In this document: positions 55,640 through 64,000 of the stretch, piece after piece
Layout: every line of letters starts with the position of its first letter
Position numbering within the stretch: position 1 is the first letter of the stretch
Assembly (NCBI RefSeq): GCF_023159225.1
Contig: NC_063171.1
Location: 37,107,378 to 37,171,377, forward strand
DNA: 64,000 bases
Direction: 5' to 3'
Source of the DNA: Perognathus longimembris pacificus
Lineage: Eukaryota > Chordata > Mammalia > Rodentia > Heteromyidae
Program-made: the position numbers and the translations under genes
Notes under the pieces: generated by a model
What the model was told of the DNA's origin: nothing
Databases searched by the model: none
What the model saw: only the letters and a program-made list of their open reading frames with translations

Positions 55640-56130
55640 GCCAAGGGAATGTATGTGGCTTGGATTCCCTTCCTCTTTTCTTCTCCGGGCACTCTGTTGT
55701 TGGGGATTCTCACTGCCCTTCAACCAGCCCTGGGGCAGTGTGGGAGGGAGCCCCTCTCACCTTCCAGCCTCAACCAGAAGAGAAGCAAGCCCGGCTTGGC
55801 CTCCGGGCTTGGCCACATGTCTAAAGGCCGGGGCCAGGCCTGTTGGGGGACTGTAGTCCCCGCCCACAGAGGAAGGTTCATGACATCACCTGATGGACAG
55901 CCCAGCTCATCCAATCAGTTAATCACCCCAAGTCCCTCCCCTTCCGCCTTTGTCACTGTAATAAATTTTTCTGCCCACCCCCTGGGCAGGCGAGACCTGT
56001 TCAACCATCAAGCTGTCTCCTGCATCAGACACGTGAGGGGGGCTGGCGGGGAAGGGGATTTCGGCATTTCTCCTCAACTCAGCAAAGTCCACAAAGATAC
56101 ACCTTATTCCTTCTGCCGGTGGGAGGGGTA
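55640..56130 (+). mobile_element. Possible solo LTR
   Basis: GC-rich block with ATCCAATCAG (CCAAT), then AATAAA at about 55960 and GGCGAGACCTGTTCAACC ... TCAGACACGTGAGG, an arrangement like U3-R-U5. Edges and duplication not found. The 188-codon open frame here looks incidental. Confidence 0.35.
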
Positions 56131-56539
56131 GGGCTGAGTCTCTTTCATAGTTTTGGGGTTCAGGCATTTTCCCTGGGAGGTAGGGGAAAAGGGGTCCTCA
56201 GAGGCCCCAACACTCTGTCTTTCCTTTATCCCTCTACTCTTCCCACAGCAACGTGTCTCTCCATCAGAACCTCTTCATTTGCATGGCGACACAGAGCTCT
56301 ACCATCCCAAACAGACCTCTCCTCCCTTCCTCTTTCCTCTCAGGGCCCAGTGCATCTTTCTCCTTCACTCATATCCATGCTGCTGAAGATTCCCCCACCT
56401 TCACGTGCCAATTGTGGACCATCTGGCCTTGGTCCCCATGGAGCCTCCCTCCACTCAGTGGAACAACTTTGTCAACATCACAAAGACTCCTGGTGCTTCT
56501 AACTCCAACCAGGGGGTGAGTGTGTGTGCCTTGCTAAGT

Positions 56540-57440
56540 TGTTCTCAAGTAGTATTTCCACAGTTGAATGCTGATCCTAGCCTTAAATACTTTCCTGTCT
56601 TGACATCTGCCATATTCCCCCATCTGGATTCGGCCTTTACCCCAAGTTATTTACTGGATTCTTTTTTTTTTCTGGTATTAAATGTAGGAATGCTCAGAGC
56701 ATATATTTTACAATATCTGCCTAGTCCCGTGGCTTTAAATAATATGCTGGTGACACTCGAGTTCATATCTTCTGACCTGACTGGACTTCTTCCATGAAAT
56801 TCAGACCTGAATCTACACCTGTGAGCACTGCTTCTCCACCTGGGTAGTCCACAAACATCTCCTTGACATCCCCAAAATAAGACTCTCCATCCATCTCCTC
56901 CTTGCTTGGAACCAATTAACCAGCTAGCCACCCTTCCCTACCTATGTTCCCATTCATTTTCTCAGCTCAGAAAATAGCCTCCACCCTCAGCTGTTCAAAT
57001 TGTACTTCAGACAAAGGCTTCACCTCTAATCTATGACCAAGTGACATCAATTCCTCTCCAAAATGCATCTCAAATCCACCTTATCTCTAGAGTTCCTGAC
57101 TCCTTGTTATTGCCCCCAATATCCTTTACCTACATTATTGTAAAGACTTTCTTCTCCCTTTTTTCCTGTGCCTTGGATTCCGTTTTATGGAAGAAAAGGA
57201 GGACAGTGTAAATAGCAAATGTCAGAACTCTGTTTAAAGCCCAGTGTCTCTGCATTGCACTGAGAATAGCCATATCCACACACACCCTTTTCTCCTGCCT
57301 GCCCAGGCCCTGTCTCTTACCCCACTTCCTCTAAGGCTGGGCCCCATACTTATCAGGCTCTGGCTGATCTTTCAGCTCTGCAAACCTCATTCAGGGAGCC
57401 CCTTCCCTCCCTCCGCAGGCCTGGGGAGGCTCTTTATCAC
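56540..57440 (+). mobile_element. Possible old L2 LINE remnants
   Basis: Scattered L2-like phrases (CATCTCAAATCCACC, CCAGGCCCTGTCTCTTACC). No gene recognised. Confidence 0.3.
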
Positions 57441-57457
57441 CTCTGCCTCCACTTTTT

Positions 57458-57510
57458 TCTAAATAAATAAATAAATAAACCAAGTAAGTAAGTAAATAAA
57501 TATTACAACA
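57458..57510. repeat. (AAAT)n repeat
   Basis: (AAAT)n and (AAGT)n mixture. Confidence 0.9.
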
Positions 57511-58054
57511 GAATACATGATGGATTTGAAATACTAAAGATGATGCAAAAAAAAAAATCACAAGAAGCAGCCACCTACCAAACACTATTTAGTTCTAGAT
57601 TTTTTTTGTCACATTTCTCATTTTTTGGTTTTTGTCTGAGACTGGGACTCTGCCACCTGAGCCATGTCTCCAACCCTGAAGCTTTAAAAAAATTGGCTTA
57701 TATCAGTTATACAGGGGAGAGGATTTCATTTACACCTCCATATATGTTTACACTGTATTTCAAGAAATTTCACCTCCTCTATAATATTCCCCACACTTTT
57801 CCCTCTAAGAATAGCATCTCCAATAGGTTTCCTTGTTTGGTTCATATAGCACTTTAGGATTTTATCCCTCCCTTTCTTTTCCCCTCATCCCCCATCCTCT
57901 TCTTTCCCCCTTTCCTTCTCTTCTTTCTTATCTAGATCTTTCTGTAAAGTTCACCTGGCATTAAACTCAAAACCTTCCCACCTCAGTTTCCTTATTACTG
58001 GGGTTACAGGTATATACTAGGTTTTGTTTACCATCAAGAAATAAAGCACAGAAC

Positions 58055-58160
58055 TTGGGGTTGGGCTCAGAAGTAGAGAAATTGCTTAGCATTCATGAGG
58101 GTCTGGGTTGGATCCCTGAAATGCAAACCAACCAACCGACCGATTAAACAAACAAACACA
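58055..58160 (+). mobile_element. ID monomer
   Basis: GGGGTTGGGCTCAGAAGTAGAG ... GGTTGGATCCCTGAAATGC with (AACC)n tail. Confidence 0.7.
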
Positions 58161-58429
58161 AGAAATCTGAATCATCTGAAGCCCTTGTGTATAAACTCCT
58201 TTCCAATTCTATTCTCCCTCCCTTTCCAGGAGCAGCCCCAGCATTTGGTATTTATCCTTCACAAGTCTGTTTTCACAGCGATTACATACGTGTGCTCAAC
58301 CAACAATCTCTAGTTTTGTTTGGAGTCATTACAATTTTCTGTAAATTGTCCCTTAGGGAGGAGGAAGGACTCGCAACTCTTCCTTCGCCTCAGTGTGGGG
58401 GTGTGAGGCAGATTGGCACGTGGCTCTCC

Positions 58430-58610
58430 ATTGCCATTTCACTGTGGCTCAGTGTTTCATTGGATACAGATGTAGTCTAACACTGGTGATCTCTTTTCCC
58501 AATGATGGATACTGGTGCCATTTTCTACTTTTGGCCATTGTGAACAATGTGGCAAAGAACATTTGTACAGATTTCCTTGAGCATATGTTTAAAAGCTCCT
58601 GTAAGATTGA
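58430..58610 (-). mobile_element. L1 ORF2 3' end remnant
   Basis: GGCCATTGTGAACAATGTGG and neighbouring phrases match the reverse of an L1 ORF2 end. Confidence 0.4.
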
Positions 58611-58696
58611 AGACCTTAAAATCAGGATAATAGAATAGTGTCTCTTCATCCTTTACTAGATAATGCCAGGGTAAATCTTTAAGGTGACCGAATAGA

Positions 58697-58785
58697 GGTG
58701 AGGGTGTGGATCAAGTGAGAGAGCACCTCCCCAGCAAGCACGAAGCCCTGGGTTCAAACTCCAGTACTACTGAAGAAAAATGAAA
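58697..58785 (+). mobile_element. ID monomer
   Basis: GTGTGGATCAAGTGAGAGAG ... CTGGGTTCAAACTCCAG. Confidence 0.7.
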
Positions 58786-59174
58786 GTGTTTCTCACACTC
58801 CCCGTGGTAAGGCAGTATGGGTGAGTTTACCTTCTTCCCGACAGAGCTGCCAAGCCAGTTGAGGCCATCAGGGGGAGCCAGACAACTCATTGGGAGCTTG
58901 GGTTACCTGGGCCATAGCTGGATTCTGTTTTGGTCCTACTACTAGCGTCGTGCCCCCCTGTGGGTGAAGATGGGATCTCAGGCAGGTGTACAGGATAGGT
59001 TCCAGCCACTGGCTCGCTGGAAGGTGGGGGCTTAATGCTCTTGTTACGAACTCTTTTCTATAATTTGCAAGAAATACCAGAGGAAGACTTCTCTATCTTG
59101 AACTGAATCTGTCCATAAATGTATATGTGCTGGGATATACTTACAGTGTCTATATGTTGGGGTGAAGACTATTG

Positions 59175-59385
59175 AATCAGCTGGGTACTGGTGGCTCATG
59201 CTTACAATCCTAGCTATTCAGAGGCTGAGACTTGGAGTATCAAGGTTCCAAGCTAGCCAGGGCAGAGAAGTCTGTTAGAACTCATATCCAGTTAACCAGC
59301 AAAATGCTAGACTAGAGGTGTAGTTCAATTGGTTTAGTGTGAGCTATGAGCAAAAACACAAGGTTTAAGTCCTAGTACCAGTGAA
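59175..59385 (+). mobile_element. B1+ID hybrid SINE feeding a purine tract
   Basis: TGGGTACTGGTGGCTCATGC ... TTTAAGTCCTAGTACCAG. Its 3' tail runs directly into the GGA tract. Confidence 0.82.
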
Positions 59386-59717
59386 AAAGGAAGGAGGAGA
59401 AGGAGGAGCAGGAGGAGGAGGAGGAGGAGGAGGAGGAGGAGGAGGAGGAGGAGGAGGAGGAGGAGGAGGAGGAGAAAAGGAGAAAGAGAAGAAGAAGAGA
59501 GAGGGAGGAGGAGGAGGAGGAGGAGGAGGAGGAGAAAAGGAGGAGAGGAGAAGGAGGAGGGCAGGAGGAGGACGAAGAGGAACAGAAGGAAGAAAAGGAG
59601 GAGGAAGAGAAGGAGGAGGAGGAAGAGGAAGAGGACGAGGAGGAGGAGGAGGAGGAGGAGGAGGAGGAGGAGGAGGAGGAGGAGGAGGAGGAGGAGGAGG
59701 AGGAGGAGGAGGAGGAG
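59386..59717. repeat. (GGA)n polypurine tract
   Basis: About 330 bp of almost pure GGA/GAA purines with only a few C. Long open frames on both strands are artefacts of the triplet repeat. Confidence 0.97.
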
Positions 59718-61620
59718 AAAGACCACTGAATCAATTTATATAATTTGGCAACTTGAGAGTTGTTTTCTCTTAGACTTACCAATCTTAGTATTTTGAGATT
59801 TGGTGTATATCCAACACTTCTGTATGTAAAAAAATAACATCTTAATGTTTATTTCCTTAACTGCTTTTTAACTGGTCTCCCCTTAACTTCACCTGTAACG
59901 TCCAGGTTATCAAAGGAGCAGACTGAATTGCGGTGAGTTGAGAGTCACTTCAAGGATGCAGCCTGACTCTGGCATGGACTTGGAGCTCACCCTAAGTCCC
60001 CAGCGTTTTCTTCCCAGGAAGGATGTGAGCACACAGACCAGGGCAGTTGGGGGATTCTCAGGACGGAAGACAGTGTGGACAGCTCCAGTTGCCCTCCTTC
60101 TCCAGTTTCATCGTGAGCTCCGATGGCCTCTGTGAAGAGCAGGAGGAGCTCCTGGAACACGCGGGTCTATTATCCTCAGGGCTGTGGTGGAAGAGAGCCA
60201 GCCAGAGGAACCCTAGTGCCAGGTGCTCTGGCTTTGTAGTGGCCTCAACTCCTCCCGGGACCCTGTTGGGTCCATCTGTCGGGGATGCCTCTCCTTGGAG
60301 TGCCCCCCCCCCCATGTCTCCTTTGGTTATGGGAAACATGGGACCTGGTCTCTTTAGCTCCTCTGCACTTGATAAATTGAATACTATTTGGAGGGAAACA
60401 ATGAGAAGCGTTTAAAGGTCAGGGTCATGTGGACTGGCCCTGGGGGGGAGGGAGGGGGCCCAAGAAGTAGAGAGGAGGCAGATTCAAATCCTCAGAATGG
60501 TCCTTGGCCTTAGGATAGCAAGGAGGAATACCAGAGCCCTAGGTGCAAGGTAGCACCAGGGGCCACTGCTCCAAGGACATTGGACCCGGGCTAACTGGAA
60601 TAGGGCCACAGCCCAATTTACAACGTGCCCCCAGTGAATCCAGCAGGGCAGTGGGCGTGAGAGGCCAGTTCTGGTTGCCATGGGAAATACACACCTTTCC
60701 AACATGTAGGAAGGATGACACTTGAGATCCTTTCCCATTTGGAAAGCATTAAAAAATCATAACCTGCAAGCCCAGAGGGTGAGCACGCCGACTTAACAAC
60801 CCTTTTACTTTCTTTTGCAAAGCATTAAAGCCATTAACTTCCAGTGAGAAGGAAAAGCAAGTTCTTACTTAACTCTTATCTTCTAAAAAAACAAAGTCTT
60901 AAAAAGCCAGCTGCAGTAGGCCTCATCTGTCTTTGACAACATTAAATCACAAAAGCACCATACTGCTGCTAAGTAATGGGGCTATTCTGTCAGAATAGAT
61001 CGTAAGGAAAATAGAACTTCATGACATGTCTTCTGTACCCAGAAACCTGTGGTGACCTGACATTGTGGGTCAGACATGGTCCTTGCCCCTGCCCTAAGTA
61101 TCTCTGCCCTTCTACTTCATTACCTTACTATGCGTTCTCTGCTTCCACTGGATTCGACTTCATCTATGCCAATCAACTTCCATCTTTTCCCTTCCCTCAC
61201 AACACCCATTTGCTATGTCCATGCTGTTCTCACCCTAAACCCCCTTCCATGCCCTTTGTACTTGATAGCTACCACTGGCTTTCTTTTTAAGCTGTGATTT
61301 TCAAAAAGATTTACTTGTTTTTATTATCTTTAATTGGTTGTACAAAGGAGGCGCCATTCAAAAAAGCAGTTTATGAAAACAATGCCTCTTGATCAGTGTC
61401 ACCCCTTTCAACATTGGTGTATACCTTTAGGCTATCCAGCCGCAGCCTCAACATCTCTTTGAAAGCCCAGCTTTTTTTAAATTTTATCAACCACACCGCT
61501 CTGATCTCTTCAACCACTGTAACAGTGCTTAAATACCTGCACAATGCACATCTACCTTCTGTCTTTGCATTTACCCCGAATGCATGTATAGCTTATATTC
61601 CTCTACTAATCTATTAACCC
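59718..61620. other. Non-coding stretch
   Basis: A moderately GC-rich part at 59930-60420 has overlapping short open frames, but no family match or splice-flanked exon was recognised. Confidence 0.4.
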
Positions 61621-61624
61621 ACTC

Positions 61625-62345
61625 AATTAGGCCAGAGTGAAGCAGCATACCAGCCAAGAGGAACAACAGGTGCCCAAACTGTTATATGGGGAGAGAACAC
61701 AAAGTATCTGGGGGTGCGAAGTGAGGACAGCAGGCCTGGGTTGTCCAAACCCTGTATACTGAGAAGGTCTTCCGGATGGCCCATCCACCATTGCCTGAAA
61801 GACGACTACTGGACCATTGGAATACTCTGTATGACAGAGTATCTTTGTATACCTGAAACCTAAGGCCAGCCAGATGGTCCATGCTAACAATGTGATTTAT
61901 GCTGAACACCTGTTTTTATATACTTAGGCTGCTTTGGGCCATGCTGTTTCAGTTTGACCTCTGTTGGGGCTGGCGACAGAGTGGCTAAGGTCAATTATGC
62001 ACATGCTGCCTGCCTGTGTGACTAACCCCTTATAAAATCTCTGGACATCAAAGCTCTGGGGAACAGCCTTAGTTGGCAATATTTTTGTCTGCGTTGTCAC
62101 ACATTGTTGCTGGGAGAACTAAGTCTGTCCATGTGACTCCCCTGGGAAAGGACAATTGAAAGCTCTGTCTCCTTTCTTTTGTACTCTGGAGTCTTGTCTT
62201 TTCCTCCCTGACAATTATTACCTGCATTCTCTCACTGCAATCAACTACGAGCAGGAGGAAAACAGCTTTTCTGAGTTGTGGGAATTCTTCTTGTGAATTA
62301 TTCAATTGAGGGTGATCTCGAGGGTCCCCCAAAATGGGTAAACTG
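61625..62345 (+). mobile_element. Probable ERVL-type LTR
   Basis: A CTTATAAAATCTC TATA region at 62030-62042 is followed by TGAGTTGTGGGAATTC, then AATTATTCAATTGAGGGTGATCTCGAGGGTCCCCC, here split between adjacent features. The latter resembles ERVL LTR 3' ends. Edges approximate. Confidence 0.4.
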
Positions 62346-63544
62346 GAGAGAACAAGGGCTGTGGAAGAGGGGAACAGCTGAAACGAGGGGGAAGAAGGAG
62401 GAAAGAATTGACTGCTATAGATCATTGTGGATCACTACCAAGAATGGCACGGTTCTACTTCCATGCTGAGACTCTATATTGTACCCAGCCCCAGCTAGAT
62501 CCCATGGAGGTGGGGTGTGGGGATCCTACTGAAAACATGCAAATTAGTGAAAGAATGGGCAAGGCCAAAAGCACATTGAAACCTACAGGGGGAGGTCAGC
62601 AGTAGGACACATATGGCGTCCATTATCATTTCCCACAGAAGCTCCTTGAATCTAGAACAGTCACTACTCAGTGTAGGGAGGTAAAGAAGAGGCAATGTGG
62701 TTATGATAAAAGCCAAGGAAGGGGCAATCCTAAAACAGTTTGCCATACTGAATGCCACACATTAAAAATTCAGAGGTAATATGGCTAATTTGTTTCATGA
62801 TCACATATCCATAGTGACAGGAGAAGTCAAGGGAAAAATAGGGTGAGAGAGTCGTAGAAGCAATTTAAGCAATTTATTGGTACAAAAGACCCAGTTATCA
62901 AGGTTGCAAATAAGTCATCAACTTCAGGCATGGTTGTGCACCAAAGTGTTTCTCAAATCTCTGCTTGCTTGGGCAGGCATGCTGCCTCCTTGAGAGTCCG
63001 CTTTGAATCTGTAATAGCTGGGGAAAATGGTAAGCGTAATGGAAGATGTGCTTCTGTGACTCATTTCTAAATGAACAGGGGGCTGTGTGTTTGATGGTGC
63101 TGGAGGCTCGGGACAAAAGCCTGCTAGGGGTTGATGACAGGTCAGCCTATGCTGACAAATGGCTGGGCAGCCCTGTCCAGGAAGCTGAGCCATCAGAGAC
63201 TTCACCCAGGGCCCCCAGGCTTGATTCTGGGGGAACACAAGAAGCTGCTATTATTTACTAATTACAGCGCAGTCTCTCTTCTCAAGAGCTTTCTTGTTAG
63301 CTTCAAGTATGAGTCTTGTGCTACTATGTGACGTTTGGAAAATTATTTAAACTGTGCACCAGCTTACTTACTAACTGTACACTGGATATGGTAGCAGTAC
63401 TTTGCATACATAAGGATTTTAATTTTGTTTTTGAGGAGCAAATGGGATAATATTACTTTTGGCACGGTGCCTGGCATACATTAAGGGTTCAAACAACAAC
63501 AAACCCAGAAAGAGTTTTCAGTAAATCACTATATACATAAGGTG

Positions 63545-63622
63545 ATATATATATATATAATATATATACACACACACACACATATATATATATACATATA
63601 TATAATATTATGTGTGTGTGAT
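63545..63622. repeat. (TA)n(CA)n(TA)n(GT)n microsatellite
   Basis: Compound repeat abutting the A tail of the BBIP1 retrocopy. Confidence 0.9.
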
Positions 63623-63624
63623 AG

Positions 63625-64000
63625 TTTTTTTTTTTGTTCCAAGTTTGGATTTAATGCATACTATCGTTTAAATTCACAAATGTTCCCAATCTTTATTTTT
63701 ACAGAGAGGAATACTTATTTTTATTAGCGAATACTATGTTCAGCATAGAGATGCAGAATATTTTAAGTAACTTGAAAGGGAGTGTCTTCTCTAGAGTGCT
63801 GGGTATTGGTCAGTGGGTTATCTGCTGTTCCTTTTCTGCCATTTCTTGTTTGCGAATTGTATCTTGCGCTGCTTGCTGCATTTTTTCCAGTTTTTCCAGA
63901 GTCAGAGATTTCAAGGGTAAAATTCTGGGTTTACACAGCACCATAGTGGTTACATCTTCTACAGACAACTGCCCTTGTTTTGGAAGAACTTCTCAGAACA
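63625..64000 (-). pseudogene. BBIP1: Processed BBIP1 retrocopy, continues past window end
   Basis: Reading leftward from the right edge, the minus strand gives [14 protein letters not shown], then [21 protein letters not shown] and [19 protein letters not shown] followed by TGA (63810-63812). This is the C-terminal half of BBIP1/BBIP10, the smallest BBSome subunit. No introns interrupt it. Its 3' UTR has AATAAA at 63720-63725 and 63692-63697, and it ends in an A11 tail (T run at 63625-63635). An in-frame TGA at 63993-63995 replaces the expected arginine before EVLPK. The intronless form, A tail and stop make this a dead retrocopy of a gene located elsewhere. Confidence 0.88.

Noticed and set aside
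55565..56131. 188-codon open frame as a gene
   Set aside because: Not similar to DUSP23 or any expected neighbour and falls in LTR-like sequence; kept only as a finding.
59334..59782. Long open frames on both strands (polyglycine/glutamate, polyleucine, polyserine)
   Set aside because: They are produced by the GGA triplet repeat and have no start context, splice sites or homology.

Overview
This window is mammalian nuclear DNA. It has long non-coding stretches, intron-split immunoglobulin-superfamily genes with GT-AG junctions, dense tRNA/7SL-derived SINEs, microsatellites, truncated LINEs and one dated endogenous retrovirus. The commonest SINE is a dimer of two ID-like tRNA units, alongside a 7SL(B1)+ID hybrid with the same right half. 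This points to a non-murid rodent. By inference it is most like the Geomyoidea (kangaroo rats, pocket mice, gophers), but that placement rests on recollection of SINE types, not a search.

Two real protein-coding genes can be assembled exon by exon, both on the minus strand, in the order and orientation known from human 1q23.2. FCRL6 has its start codon at 48,952 and its stop at 34,782. SLAMF8 has its start codon at 26,357 and its stop at 16,788. FCRL6 encodes a cytotoxic-lymphocyte Fc-receptor-like protein, predicted here at 341 aa with two Ig domains and two YTEV tyrosine motifs. SLAMF8 encodes a myeloid SLAM-family receptor of 281 aa with a short tail that lacks tyrosine switch motifs. The human neighbours VSIG8 and DUSP23 are not visible and presumably lie outside the window.

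Layout. 1-8,080: intergenic, with SINEs, L2 and CA repeats. 8,086-12,014: a class I (gammaretrovirus-like) ERV on the minus strand with both LTRs, a CAAT target duplication, PBS, PPT, a gag start and integrase remnants, and two nested SINEs. 12,019-16,440: L2, a possible solo LTR and the region downstream of SLAMF8. 16,440-26,357: SLAMF8. 26,358-34,780: intergenic, with L2 and L1 3' ends. 34,782-48,952: FCRL6, including a decayed third Ig-domain exon at about 39,410-39,689. 48,953-63,620: upstream intergenic DNA with SINEs, LTR-like blocks and a 330-bp GGA tract. 63,625-64,000: a processed BBIP1 retrocopy running off the right edge.

The most notable biology is the stepwise loss of the FCRL6 membrane-proximal Ig domain (stop codon, both disulfide cysteines lost, splice sites apparently lost) in an exon whose skipping keeps frame. 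Next are the altered FCRL6 tail and the ERV's upstream gag extension with a membrane-anchor-like segment. I found no previously undescribed system of the kind seen in bacteria or phage.
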